DNA from: an uncultured Saprospiraceae bacterium
GTDB taxonomy: Bacteria > Bacteroidota > Bacteroidia > Chitinophagales > Saprospiraceae
Direction: 5' to 3'
Length of the DNA stretch: 56,636 bases
Assembly: GCA_905480605.1 (NCBI GenBank)
Contig: CAJQRD010000047.1
Coordinates: 1-56,636 of the forward strand
Made by a program: the position numbers and the translations under genes. The notes under the pieces are model-generated. The model was not told the DNA's origin. It saw only the letters and a program-made list of their open reading frames with translations, and did no database searches. Each line of letters opens with the position of its first letter. Within the stretch, counting starts at the first letter, position 1. Positions 8,502 to 18,500 of this stretch are shown piece by piece.

Positions 8502-9449
8502 TTATGCATTTAGCTTTTGGCATGCGGCGACAATATCATCGATACTTAACCCATATTTTTCCAACAATTGAGTTGGTGTCCCACTTTCTCCGAAGCTGTC
8601 ATTAACGGCTACAAATCCCATTGGGCTAGGATGATTGGTTGCCAACAATCTCGCTACACTTTCGCCCAATCCACCATTCATTTGATGTTCTTCTGCAACC
8701 ACACATTTGCCAGTCTTGCGGACAGATTTTAATATAGCTTCTTCATCCAATGGCTTTATTGTATGAATATTGATCAACTCAACACTCATTCCTTGAGCTT
8801 CTAGTTTTTTAGCAGCTTCCACAGCATACCATAACATGTGTCCAGTTGCCACAATTGTGATATCAGTACCTTCGTTCATAAGAACTGCCTTTCCTATCTC
8901 AAACTCTCCTTCTGGCATAAATACAGGCCATCCTGGTCTTCCAAACCTCAAATAGACAGGACCATCAAAATCAGCAATTGCTTTTGTAGCTGCTTTTGTT
9001 TGATTATAATCCGCAGGATTGATAACAGTCATTCCTGGTAGCATTTTCATCATTCCAACATCTTCCAAAATTTGGTGTGTTGCTCCGTCTTCCCCTAACG
9101 TTAAACCAGCATGCGACGCACATATTTTTACGTTTTTATGTGAGTAAGCAATTGACTGTCTGATTTGGTCATATACTCTACCCGTACTAAAATTTGCAAA
9201 AGTAGTTGTAAAAGGAATCATACCTGTTGTCGCTAATCCTGCGGCAATGCCCATCATGTTTGCCTCCGCAATCCCAACTTGAAAAAAACGATCAGGGTTC
9301 TCACTAATAAATGTATTTATTTTTAATGAGCCGATAAGGTCGGCACACAAAGCAACTACTTTTTTGTTTTCTCTCCCCAGTTCTGTCATCGCTGCCCCAA
9401 AACCATCACGTGTCGCTTTCTTTTCTGTGTATGTATATTTATCTAGCAT
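8502..9449 (-). CDS. Transketolase, C-terminal subunit
   Basis: This 315-residue protein holds the pyrimidine-binding and C-terminal domains of transketolase, the pentose-phosphate enzyme that moves two-carbon ketol units. The catalytic glutamate is visible at E62 in QVGIAEANMMGIAAGLA. ASHAGLTLGEDGATHQ and VAEEHQMNGGLG are conserved landmarks. The cofactor-binding half is encoded by the gene immediately upstream (1 bp apart), so the enzyme is a two-polypeptide type as in many archaea and some Bacteroidota. Both halves have their own start and are complete, so this is not a frameshifted single gene. The 1-deoxyxylulose-5-phosphate synthase family is related but longer. Confidence 0.9.
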   Translation of the reverse strand: MLDKYTYTEKKATRDGFGAAMTELGRENKKVVALCADLIGSLKINTFISENPDRFFQVGIAEANMMGIAAGLATTGMIPFTTTFANFSTGRVYDQIRQSIAYSHKNVKICASHAGLTLGEDGATHQILEDVGMMKMLPGMTVINPADYNQTKAATKAIADFDGPVYLRFGRPGWPVFMPEGEFEIGKAVLMNEGTDITIVATGHMLWYAVEAAKKLEAQGMSVELINIHTIKPLDEEAILKSVRKTGKCVVAEEHQMNGGLGESVARLLATNHPSPMGFVAVNDSFGESGTPTQLLEKYGLSIDDIVAACQKLNA

Positions 9450-9450
9450 A

Positions 9451-10296
9451 TTAATAGTCTCTTAAAGTTTCTTCTAATTGTGATAATGCATTTTCAGTTT
9501 GTTCGGCATTCGGCGCTTTACCATGCCAATTGTGTGTGCCTTCCATGAAGTCAACGCCTTTACCCATTTCTGTCTTCATTAAAATCACAGTTGGTTTACC
9601 TGAACCTCTCTTTGATTTTGCTTGAGCTATCGTATTTTTAATACTATCAAAATCATGGCCATCCATTTCCAAAACAGTCCAACCAAAGCTTACCCACTTG
9701 CCTTTAAGGTCGCCAAGTGTCATAACGTCATCATTAGAACCATCTATTTGTTGTCCATTGTAATCTACAATAGCAGTTAGGTTGTCAACTTTATGATGAT
9801 TTGCAAACATGAGTGCTTCCCATATTTGACCTTCTTGTAACTCACCATCTCCTGTTAATACAAAAATGTGTTTGTCGTCGCCTTTTAACCTTTTAGATAA
9901 GGCAGCACCAATGGCTACAGAGATTCCTTGCCCCAGAGATCCTGATGCAATTCTAATGCCCGGTAAACCCTCATGAGTTGCGGGGTGTCCTTGTAGTCTT
10001 GAATTTAATTTTCTAAATGTTGCCAACTCAGAAACTGGAAAATATCCGCTTCTGGCTAAGACGCTATACCAAACTGGAGAAATATGACCATTTGAAAGGA
10101 AGAACATATCCTCTCCCTCTCCCTTCATATTAAATGAGGGGTCGTGGTCCAATATATCGAAGTATAGTGCGGTGAATAAATCTGCGCATCCCAATGATCC
10201 ACCAGGGTGTCCAGAATTTACAGCTGCCACTTGACGAATAATATCTCTTCGCACTTGGCTAGCAATTTGTTTTAGTTTATTGGTATCAGTACTCAT
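9451..10296 (-). CDS. Transketolase, N-terminal (TPP-binding) subunit
   Basis: This 281-residue protein is the thiamine-diphosphate pyrophosphate-binding half. The TPP motif runs from GDG (149-151) to N180. HPGGSLGCADLFTALYF (30-46), FFLSNGHISP (65-74) and GSLGQGISVAIGAA (119-132) are family hallmarks. It pairs with the C-terminal subunit encoded just downstream and should be co-translated with it. The 240 bp upstream, to the HU gene, show no other gene. Confidence 0.92.
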   Translation of the reverse strand: MSTDTNKLKQIASQVRRDIIRQVAAVNSGHPGGSLGCADLFTALYFDILDHDPSFNMKGEGEDMFFLSNGHISPVWYSVLARSGYFPVSELATFRKLNSRLQGHPATHEGLPGIRIASGSLGQGISVAIGAALSKRLKGDDKHIFVLTGDGELQEGQIWEALMFANHHKVDNLTAIVDYNGQQIDGSNDDVMTLGDLKGKWVSFGWTVLEMDGHDFDSIKNTIAQAKSKRGSGKPTVILMKTEMGKGVDFMEGTHNWHGKAPNAEQTENALSQLEETLRDY

Positions 10297-10482
10297 GGTT
10301 GTAAATATGCCTCAAAGTTGGGCTTTTTGAATCGTATTATAAAGAGAATTGAATTATTAATTCACTAAAGAGCTATTCTTAAAATCTCCATATAAATTTT
10401 CTAATATTCAAGTGACATAAAAACATCATAGCGATTTCTATATTTGTTCATTTAGCTTATCTATTGATGCTTTTAATAAAAT

Positions 10483-10515
10483 AAAAAAGGCAAGCGAATT
10501 TCGCCTGCCTTTTTG
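10483..10515 (-). terminator. Rho-independent terminator of the HU gene
   Basis: On the minus strand GGCAGGCGA pairs with TCGCTTGCC (one G-U pair, 3-nt loop) and is followed by TTTTTTATTTTA. It lies about 25 bp after the HU stop codon. A-runs on both sides could let it act in both directions. Confidence 0.85.
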
Positions 10516-10537
10516 TAATTTTTATCTATCAGTAGAT

Positions 10538-10810
10538 CTAGTTTACTGCCTCAGATAAAGCTTTACCTGGCTTAAACTTAACAACTGTTTTAGCAGGAAT
10601 TTTGATAGTTGCTCCTGTTGCAGGGTTTCTACCGTCTCTAGCTGGTCTGTCATTAGTTGAAAAAGTACCGAATCCGATAAATGCTGCTTTTTCTTTACTT
10701 TTCAACGTGCTTTCGATAGAATCAAAAACTGCTGCAACTGCATCTGATGCTTGTGTTTGGCTTAAACCTGCGCTTTCAGCTACTGCTTTTATTAAATCTC
10801 CTTTATTCAT
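10538..10810 (-). CDS. HU-family DNA-binding protein
   Basis: This 90-residue nucleoid protein binds DNA as a dimer and bends it. The whole HU/IHF fold is visible: an N-terminal helical dimerisation part (MNKGDLIKAVAESAGLSQTQ), then beta-strands containing IGFGTFSTNDRPARDGRNP and the DNA-intercalating arm with GRNPATG, then VVKFKPGKALSEAVN. It has its own promoter and terminator, as expected for an abundant monocistronic mRNA. HU and IHF subunits cannot be separated strictly, but the sequence is HU-like. Confidence 0.96.
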   Translation of the reverse strand: MNKGDLIKAVAESAGLSQTQASDAVAAVFDSIESTLKSKEKAAFIGFGTFSTNDRPARDGRNPATGATIKIPAKTVVKFKPGKALSEAVN

Positions 10811-10851
10811 GAGTTCTTTTTTTTAAATTGAATTAATTAAATAAATCAAAG

Positions 10852-10882
10852 CAAAAGTATACGAACATTACATATAAACAAA
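10852..10882 (-). promoter_or_regulatory. Bacteroidota-type promoter of the HU gene
   Basis: On the minus strand TTTG (10882-10879) is followed after 19 nt by TACTTTTG (10859-10852), an exact match to the Bacteroidota -33/-7 consensus TTTG-N19-TAnnTTTG. It lies about 41 bp before the HU start codon. Confidence 0.8.
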
Positions 10883-10917
10883 ATTTCTAATGTTTTTATC
10901 ATCAAAAAATCCTTATT

Positions 10918-10937
10918 TAACTGGGCCTAACTGGGCC
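10918..10937. repeat. Two tandem copies of a 10-bp sequence
   Basis: TAACTGGGCC occurs twice head-to-tail, so the copies are one helical turn apart. They lie in the spacer between the divergent HU and small lipoprotein genes and upstream of the HU promoter. A regulator binding site is possible; no protein can be assigned. Confidence 0.4.
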
Positions 10938-11011
10938 CAAAGGCAATTTAGGGTGATTTTCTTCAGTTAATAGAGTAAATTCACACTTTTTCTCATTTAA
11001 AATTCTGTCAA

Positions 11012-11218
11012 ATGTTCAGTAAAAGGGCTTTCAAAATGTTAATTTTTATAGTTTCTGTGGCTTTTACATCACAATTTCAAGCTTGCAAAACGGCTGAAGG
11101 CTGTGCTTTAGAGGAGAAATATCAAATCAAAACGGACAAGGATGGAAACCTTTCTTCAAAAAGAGGAAAGTCAGGTCTGTTCTCAAAAAAGACTAAAAAG
11201 AAGATGAAGGAAAAATAG
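11012..11218 (+). CDS. Small predicted lipoprotein with lysine-rich tail
   Basis: This 68-residue protein has a signal peptide (FKMLIFIVSVAFTSQFQAC) with a plausible lipobox FQAC, lipidation at C25, and a strongly basic C terminus (KSGLFSKKTKKKMKEK). It is too small for an enzymatic domain and I recognise no family. An alternative start at the methionine of residue 9 would leave the signal peptide intact. It stands alone between the divergent HU gene and a convergent ABC permease. Confidence 0.6.
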   Translation: MFSKRAFKMLIFIVSVAFTSQFQACKTAEGCALEEKYQIKTDKDGNLSSKRGKSGLFSKKTKKKMKEK

Positions 11219-11305
11219 ATCGCTACGTCAATACTAGTGATTAAATGCCAACAATTTTAATGGAAATTACCTTTGAAAACTATTAGATGTTAATGATTAA
11301 TACAC

Positions 11306-12421
11306 CTATATGTTTCTTATTTTATGGTTGATGTTGTCACCTATTGAGTTGAAAAGATAGATTAATCCATAAATCATTAGCCCAGGAAATAAAGCCAACC
11401 ACCAAGCATCAAAATGGAATCTTGCTTCCTTGATTAAGCTCCCCCAAGTTACCTCACCTAAGGGCACCCCTATTCCAAGAAATGACAAGGTTGATTCGAG
11501 CAATATAGATGTAGCAAATCCAAATGCACTTATTATTATTAATGGTGACGCTGCCATTGGCAAAACATGATATAAAAATATCTTCACATCTGTTTGCCCA
11601 ATTGATTTTGCAGAATCAATAAATTGCTCTTCTTTGATTTTTAAAATTTCTGCTCTTAAATGTCTGGCTACAATTGGCCATCTCAAAAGACCTATTATTA
11701 TTATAACATTCCATATTGAAGGTTTGCCCAATACTGTCAATATAATGAGAATCAAAAATAATCCTGGGATCGAAGAAATTATCTCAATCATTCGAAAAAT
11801 AATTGTATCGAAAGGAAAACAAAAACCACCTCGACTTATACCGGAAACATTGTTTACCAGAAAGCCCAAAACCAACAAAGGCAGAATAAAAAATATAAAT
11901 GCAACAAATCCAAAAGTATAAAAACTATAAAACCAACAAAGCAAAGTTAGGATCATCCATAATACAAATGTGGGTTTCCTTAATTGCACTCCAGTATCAC
12001 CATAGTAACCGCTTAAAAACCCAAAGAAGATACCCAAAATTAATGATATAATAACTGTAAATAATCCAACCAGCAAAGCGATATAACTCCCGTTTATTAT
12101 TCCTGCTAAAACATCACGTCCAATACTATCAGTTCCCAACCAATGACGGTAATACAATGAACTTACCTTTTGTTTTGAGAAGGGTCCTACCTTTCTATTG
12201 TATTTGTCAACGGTATTGGCAGAATATGGAATAATTGCTTTTATTCCATATTTAGCATCTTCACTCTCAACAAATAATCCAAAACCAGTCTGCGTTTTGC
12301 CAATAAGATATTTGTCGTTTGCAATAAAATTATGTGCAATTGCAAACAAACAAAATACTAGTAATCCACAAAATTGTTTTGTAGAAAGACCTATGCTTTT
12401 ATATGCTAAATTTATCTTCAA
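11306..12421 (-). CDS. Oligopeptide ABC transporter permease (DppC/OppC-like)
   Basis: This 371-residue inner-membrane subunit belongs to the peptide/nickel importer class. The binding-protein-dependent permease domain occupies the C-terminal two-thirds. Its EAA loop includes RHLRAEILKIKEEQFIDSAK followed by SIGQTDVKIFLYHVLP. A long periplasmic segment follows the first helix (about residues 35-110) and contains YRHWLGTDSIGRDVLAGII, a usual DppC signature. It is the last gene of a three-gene operon, starting 3 bp after the DppB-like gene. The matching ATPases are not in the window. Confidence 0.9.
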   Translation of the reverse strand: MKINLAYKSIGLSTKQFCGLLVFCLFAIAHNFIANDKYLIGKTQTGFGLFVESEDAKYGIKAIIPYSANTVDKYNRKVGPFSKQKVSSLYYRHWLGTDSIGRDVLAGIINGSYIALLVGLFTVIISLILGIFFGFLSGYYGDTGVQLRKPTFVLWMILTLLCWFYSFYTFGFVAFIFFILPLLVLGFLVNNVSGISRGGFCFPFDTIIFRMIEIISSIPGLFLILIILTVLGKPSIWNVIIIIGLLRWPIVARHLRAEILKIKEEQFIDSAKSIGQTDVKIFLYHVLPMAASPLIIISAFGFATSILLESTLSFLGIGVPLGEVTWGSLIKEARFHFDAWWLALFPGLMIYGLIYLFNSIGDNINHKIRNI

Positions 12422-12424
12422 ATT

Positions 12425-13729
12425 TTAAGTTTTAGCATTGAGTTCTATTTTAGGATTCACATAAGCATAAAGTATATCAGCAATGATAAATGAAACAATG
12501 GTTACAAATGACAAAAGAAGTGTAATACAAAATACAACATTCCAATCAGCACTTTCCATTGATGAAACCAAGAGCCTGCCCATTCCTGGTATATTAAAAA
12601 TCACCTCTAATACCAACGAACCCGCAAATGCATTAGCGAACGCACTTGCCATTGATGTTATTGTCGGAATCAATGCATTCTTAAGTATATGCTTTCTTAT
12701 AACTTCTGTCTTATCGAGTCCCTTGGAGAAAGCTAACAAAGCATAGGGTTTGTCAAGTTCGTCCAACACAGACCTCCTTACCAGACGTGTAATGTAAGCT
12801 AAGGAGTGCAAGGTTAATATTAATATAGGTAAAATAAATTTTTCTGCATTCATTAGAATTTGTTGAAAAGTGGATTTGCCTGGATATATATCTATAGCAA
12901 CTGAAGGAAACCAATCTGTCCACCAACCATAATCATCCGTCGTAAAGTAAACAACCATCATTGTTGCGAACCAAAATACAGGTATGGAATACAAAAAATA
13001 CAAAATTTGACTAAATGTTTTTTGCCATCGGCCCTTTTCATTTGTGGCCAAATATGTTCCTATAAATATTCCAAAAAGTAAACTTAAAAAGAAATCAATC
13101 AAGGTGATGCTCAGAGTCCAGGTCAATGCCTTTTTAACCTTTAGAATAGCTGTCATACCATCAAGAATAGAAATGCCAAATCCATTTGTAAAAATAGATT
13201 GAAGCCATTTATGGTATTGATTATTAAAACCATTCAAATAAAATGAAGGCCAAAAGAAAGATTTTGGTTTTGAGTCATTTAAATGTGCTAAACCATTGTG
13301 TTGTTCTGGAGATTCTAAGTTATATACTTTATTCAACTCAATTATATCAGCAGCATTGTTGCTTGCTTTCGCTGCATCAAGTTTTTGGGAAAAATTATTG
13401 ATAGCCTTTTCAATATCAACAAATGAATAGCCTGAATTAAGCAGTTTTAGATAAAGATCTTTCTTGTTAGTATCAAAAGTTTGATTTATTGTTTTAGGAA
13501 AATGACTGGGCTGAATGGTAAAATAGAAATTAGGAAGATCTAGGTTTAATTCTTTGTATATCTTTTCATAAACATCATCATGGTCAATGGATGTATCAAC
13601 ACCGCGTAAATCCATAAGCGACAAAACAGGATCTTGTGGTACCAGCTTGCTTAAATAAAAGACTATAACACTGATAAAAAACAGTGTTGGTATAGCAAGA
13701 AATATCCGATTTAATATAAAACGTGTCAA
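12425..13729 (-). CDS. Oligopeptide ABC transporter permease (DppB/OppB-like), with long periplasmic insert
   Basis: This 434-residue partner of the DppC-like permease is about 100 residues longer than typical DppB. The extra length lies between the first helix (about 8-28, ending in VPQDPVLSLM) and QYHKWLQSIFTNGFGISI near 175. Typical proteins have only a short link there. The C-terminal permease domain has six helices and the EAA loop ELDKPYALLAFSKGLDKTEV. It lies 9 bp after the substrate-binding protein gene and is probably translated from the same mRNA. Confidence 0.9.
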   Translation of the reverse strand: MTRFILNRIFLAIPTLFFISVIVFYLSKLVPQDPVLSLMDLRGVDTSIDHDDVYEKIYKELNLDLPNFYFTIQPSHFPKTINQTFDTNKKDLYLKLLNSGYSFVDIEKAINNFSQKLDAAKASNNAADIIELNKVYNLESPEQHNGLAHLNDSKPKSFFWPSFYLNGFNNQYHKWLQSIFTNGFGISILDGMTAILKVKKALTWTLSITLIDFFLSLLFGIFIGTYLATNEKGRWQKTFSQILYFLYSIPVFWFATMMVVYFTTDDYGWWTDWFPSVAIDIYPGKSTFQQILMNAEKFILPILILTLHSLAYITRLVRRSVLDELDKPYALLAFSKGLDKTEVIRKHILKNALIPTITSMASAFANAFAGSLVLEVIFNIPGMGRLLVSSMESADWNVVFCITLLLSFVTIVSFIIADILYAYVNPKIELNAKT

Positions 13730-13738
13730 TATCTTATT

Positions 13739-15469
13739 TTATTCAACCAACTTAAATGTATTGGCCATGTAACCAGGTCGCTTAGATGTTGTTACAGCAT
13801 CTAATTTATTGTTTACAATAAATTTTTGCAAAGGACAGTATAAGAAAATAACAGGTTGTTCCTCAACAAACACAGTTTGTAAATCTTTATATGCTTGGTA
13901 TCTCTCTTTTTTGTCTCTGGTTGTTCTTATTTTTTCAATCAACCTATCAGCAGTCACATTAGAAAAACCTGATTTGTTACGTTTCCCTGGTACAGCAGAG
14001 TCTGAATGCCATCGAGAGTAGGGATCATCATCAGCTTGATCAACTGTTACCGCCAAGGCAGCAATATCATAATCAAAAACGTCTAAATTCTCTTTGTTCA
14101 TCAAGGCCAATTTCTTTTTAACCAAGGTTATTTCCACCCCTGCCTCTTTTGCAGTTTCTTGAAAAAGCAAACCTATATTTTTAGCCAACTGACTACCTGT
14201 AAATAAGAACTCCACCTTCAGGGTTTCCTTTTTTCCATTTATAATTTTATCTCGTATTCCATCGCCATCAGTATCATTCCATCCAGCCTCTTTAAGTAAA
14301 GAAATCGCCTTCTCTACATCATAAGGAGTTGAAGGTATTGTTTTATCATAGTACGTTTTAGTGGGATGAAATGGTCCTGTTGTCCTAATACCTAATCCTC
14401 CATCAATGTTTTCCATGATATCTTCTACATCGACCAAGTGTGCAAATGCGCGACGCACAATCTTGTCAGAAAATATTGGAGATTTATTGTTTAAACATAA
14501 AAAGTAATAACGTAACACTTGTGGCACATGAAATGTCCAGACCTTATTAAAATTGTCGTCATTTTTTAAGTCTAGAAACGTATTGCTATTTCTCATTTCC
14601 ATAAAATCAAGTTGGCCATCTTTAATCATACTAGATGCAGTAATTTCATCTGGCACAATTCTTAAAATAATTTTTTTCGGATTAGCCTGCAAAGCTGGAA
14701 CATCAGGATAATTTTTGCCCCAATAGTCAGAATTAGCTTCTAGGATAAGGTATTCATCGATTTGAAAATCCGAAATAAAATATGGTCCTATTTGAAATAT
14801 TTCCTTTTTTTCATTCATTGTTTTATTAACCGCTTCGACAACATTAATTTCAGTACTATCATTTGTTGTATAGCTTTCATTAAATATATTGTCAATATTA
14901 TCCGTCAGGAAACCGTTAGGGTCGTGTTTGTGAGAAGGCATAACGTAACATGTCAAAGCAGCTTCAAGAGCTAACATATAAGATGAATCAAGAAGTATTC
15001 TAAATTTCTTTGGATTACTTTTATCCAATTCAATTTTTTTCATTGCTGTAAAATACGGTCGCCATGCTGATATTTTTGATTCCGGGTGTTTGATCATCGC
15101 AATAGTAAAAAGATAATCTTTAGCTGTCAATGGTTTTCCATCTGGCCAAACAGCATCCTCTTTCATAGTTAAGTCATAAGCCAATAATATTTGATCATTA
15201 ACTTTAACTTCTTTTGCAGAAGGAATTTCTTCAATTAAAATTGGTGAAATTTGCAGCGTTTCAGGATGAAAGTCCGCAAGAGGTAAAAATAAATATGGGA
15301 ATACATTCCTTCCTATTGATGTATATGCATAAAAGGGATTTATAAGTCCTGGATCTCTATCAATCCTTATATTGACTTCCTCTAATTGAGTTGATCTCTC
15401 ATTCTTAGAGTTATCGGATTGACAAGACAATAAAAAAATTAAACTGCAAACAATAGATAGGTAGCGCAT
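13739..15469 (-). CDS. Peptide ABC transporter substrate-binding lipoprotein (SBP_bac_5)
   Basis: This 576-residue family 5 extracytoplasmic solute-binding protein is expected to bind oligopeptides and deliver them to the two permeases encoded downstream. MRYLSIVCSLIFLLSC is a lipoprotein signal with lipidation at C16. The SBP_bac_5 core follows (for example DLTMKEDAVWPDGKPLTAKD, then RRAFAHLVDVEDIM). The ATG at 15469 is preferred to a codon nine residues upstream because the signal peptide then starts correctly. It is the first gene of an operon with two permease genes. Substrate specificity cannot be predicted. Confidence 0.9.
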   Translation of the reverse strand: MRYLSIVCSLIFLLSCQSDNSKNERSTQLEEVNIRIDRDPGLINPFYAYTSIGRNVFPYLFLPLADFHPETLQISPILIEEIPSAKEVKVNDQILLAYDLTMKEDAVWPDGKPLTAKDYLFTIAMIKHPESKISAWRPYFTAMKKIELDKSNPKKFRILLDSSYMLALEAALTCYVMPSHKHDPNGFLTDNIDNIFNESYTTNDSTEINVVEAVNKTMNEKKEIFQIGPYFISDFQIDEYLILEANSDYWGKNYPDVPALQANPKKIILRIVPDEITASSMIKDGQLDFMEMRNSNTFLDLKNDDNFNKVWTFHVPQVLRYYFLCLNNKSPIFSDKIVRRAFAHLVDVEDIMENIDGGLGIRTTGPFHPTKTYYDKTIPSTPYDVEKAISLLKEAGWNDTDGDGIRDKIINGKKETLKVEFLFTGSQLAKNIGLLFQETAKEAGVEITLVKKKLALMNKENLDVFDYDIAALAVTVDQADDDPYSRWHSDSAVPGKRNKSGFSNVTADRLIEKIRTTRDKKERYQAYKDLQTVFVEEQPVIFLYCPLQKFIVNNKLDAVTTSKRPGYMANTFKLVE

Positions 15470-15539
15470 AATTATATAATGTAAAATGATCAACAAATAG
15501 ATTATAATAAGAACTTATACACTTGTTACAGAAGTCCTA

Positions 15540-18500
15540 TTAAAAATCAGTGCCCAAACTTAAGTAAATTCTTGGTTCTTGTACAACCCCTGTCTCAATT
15601 CCCCATGCATAATCGAACTTGACAAAATACCCTAGCAGGTTTGTTCTTAATCCAAAACCATAACCCATAACCAACGGGTCTCTAAAATATCTGGCATTTA
15701 TACTAATAACTGGATTGTCGGTCGGATTTGAAACATCAATTGTATTTAATGGATTGTCTTCTGCATTTGGACCTAAGCCATACCAAGCCAAGCCAGCATC
15801 AAAGAATCCCGTAATTTGAATATTTTTTAAGAAGGAATTACCCTCAGGTTTTTTACTTAACAATCTAAAAATAGGCAGACGCAACTCAACGTTTGTAAGC
15901 GCATAAGAATTTCCATTTCTAATATTATTTTTAAAACCTCTAAGCTGTGGCGCTAAAACTTTATAAGCAAAATTATCGCCTTGTGGTAGTGGGATCGTTT
16001 GGTCAAATTTACTAAACAACCAACCCTCCATTCCTCCTAAATAGTAAACAATTCTCTTAGAGCCAATAGATGTGGCTCCAGTTGCTCTTAATGCCAATAC
16101 CGCTTGTTTAAAAATAGGTATGTAGTGTCTAGCATCAAAACCTGCTATCCCAGTTATTCCTTTTGACGCATCAATATTAATACCATCCTTGAACTCTAGA
16201 TTGAATTCATTGATACCTTCTAAGAAGATCTTATATCTGGTACCGTTCTTAACATTTGTACTGACATCGAAGGTATTGTCAAAAATATATTCCGCTTTTA
16301 GACTAATTCTCTTCTCATTAACTTTTGGCTGATTTAAAGAAACGTTGTCAACGGCTACACTGAAGTATTTGTCAAACCTCAGTGAAGTTGTAAATCTAAG
16401 GCTGTTGTAAATATCAAAAGGATACTTAATTTGATACATTCCCAAAACAGAGTGCCTCTTTTCTCTTTGAATTGGAAAAAGAGCAGAATCAACAATATTT
16501 GTTTCAGATTTCCTATAAATAGCAAATCTTTTATCCAGCAAACTCTTTTTATTATCTAAAACAAAAAAGTATTCATAACCATTAAAACTGGTAGGTAATC
16601 TCAACCCAACTTGTATGTCATAATCCTCAAATAAATCCTTTACCGTTGCTCTAAATAGAATTCCTACTGGCGCATTTTCCAATTCTCGATTATCACCTGT
16701 GTAGCTTTCCAGCCCTTCGAACAAAATGCTGTTGTCCAACTTGGTTGTAAAGTCAGCCATTCTAAACTTAACTCTTGAAGCATTGGCGCGCATTGGGCTG
16801 TATTTTATCACACGCTTACCATCTTGCAATGATTCAGAATAGTAGTCTTTAAAATACTTATTGTAAATAGCCGTACCCTCCTTCTTCTTTGTATAATTTT
16901 CAATAGGTTGCAAGTTCTCGGGGTCTTTGAATTCACTCTGAAACAATATATCTTCGGTGAGTTCATTTTTATCTTCATTCTCTGGTAAAAATGGAACCAT
17001 CGTGTCGCCTTGACCTTTCTTTTTATTTACTTCGAAATAAAAAGTCTCTCCTACTTTTAGGGTATTGTTTTGATTTCCTTCTTTTAAAAATACTTTATAC
17101 TGCCCATCATCATAGTAACTGAAAAAATACTTATCTGAGTTTTTTGTTTTATTGTGAATAATTATATTCCGCTCTAAGTTTGTCAATGGCTTTTTAATTC
17201 CAGTGTACATATCCATTGAGTAAGCATTTAATATTCCTCTCTCTGGCGTTAAGTAAGTAATCTCAGTTGGTCCTGTTTTTAAGGGTTGCGTCTCCGAGAT
17301 ATCTTTTGTATCTGTCAAGCGTATAACCGATCGCTCCTTACCGATACCCTTCATAACAAATAAGTCAAACTCTTCTAACGGTAAGATAGTATCTATCTTA
17401 CGTGTTTCTAATTCTAACCCTGTTCTGTTGGAGCTAAACAATACTGATTGTTCACCTTCAAAGATGATTGGTTGAGCATCCAGATCATCATAAAAGTCTT
17501 CAGTCAACCTTTTACTACTTCTTAGTTTTGTTTTGTAAATAAACAAGTCTGAAAAACCATCTTTAGAAGCAGACATTAAATAATCATCTGGATTCAAATA
17601 CTCTAAACTGTATATTCTTTGAAAATCCTGGGTTAATAAATCGTCTTCATATTCGCCGTCTGGTACAAATATTTTTCTTTGTTTTATGACATCTCTATGT
17701 TCATAAACAATTGACAGTTCCGGAATATTTGGATGCCAAGCAATTAATGGATAATTAAAATCTGTAGCTTGGAAAAAGTTTTTATATGAATTTTTAAACA
17801 CCAATTTTTCTTCATTGGTTTCTAGGTCTCTAACATAAACCTTTTGTTTGCCTTTAATATTTATTGAATATGCCAACAATTTTCCATTGGGACTTATTTT
17901 CATTTTACTGACAGGTACGCCTCGTTTGTTTTTTAATTTTTGTAGGTTTAAATCTGCTGTTTTTTCAAATTTGTTTTTTTCAGAAGTATAGCGTTCGTCA
18001 TAATATGAAGACCATTCTCTCTTTATTAATTCATACTCATCTCCCAGAATAAAGAGAAAGCTATTTTCAAGATTTCGATTAATCCTGGTCAAATAAATAA
18101 GGTTGGCGATTGTTGTTTCACCGTATGTGGATGAAATATAATACCAAAAACTATGGCCTGCTACTCTTGGGTGATCAGAAGCTAGTTTTTCAAAATCGTA
18201 GTATTTCGGATTATTTGCCAATAAGGATCTTAATTCATCATCAATTTCGTAATTCCAATGACTTGCTGTATATGCTATAATCCCTTGTTTAAACCATTTT
18301 GTAAGATTCAATAAAATTGCATTCTGAACCATCTCCTGAAAACTAGATCCATAAATTATTGAACTTAAGTAAACTTGAGCAATGCCCTCCCTAATGTTCT
18401 TTCTTAAATTGAGATGGTTGCCATCAAAATGTACAAACATTTTATTGCCTTGAATTTTGGTTTGCCCAGTAACGCTGGTAAAGGCCTCTTCAAGTCCTAT

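Noticed and set aside
8502-10296. Single transketolase gene split by a frameshift
   Set aside because: Both halves are complete with their own start codons and correct domain boundaries, matching the known two-subunit form.
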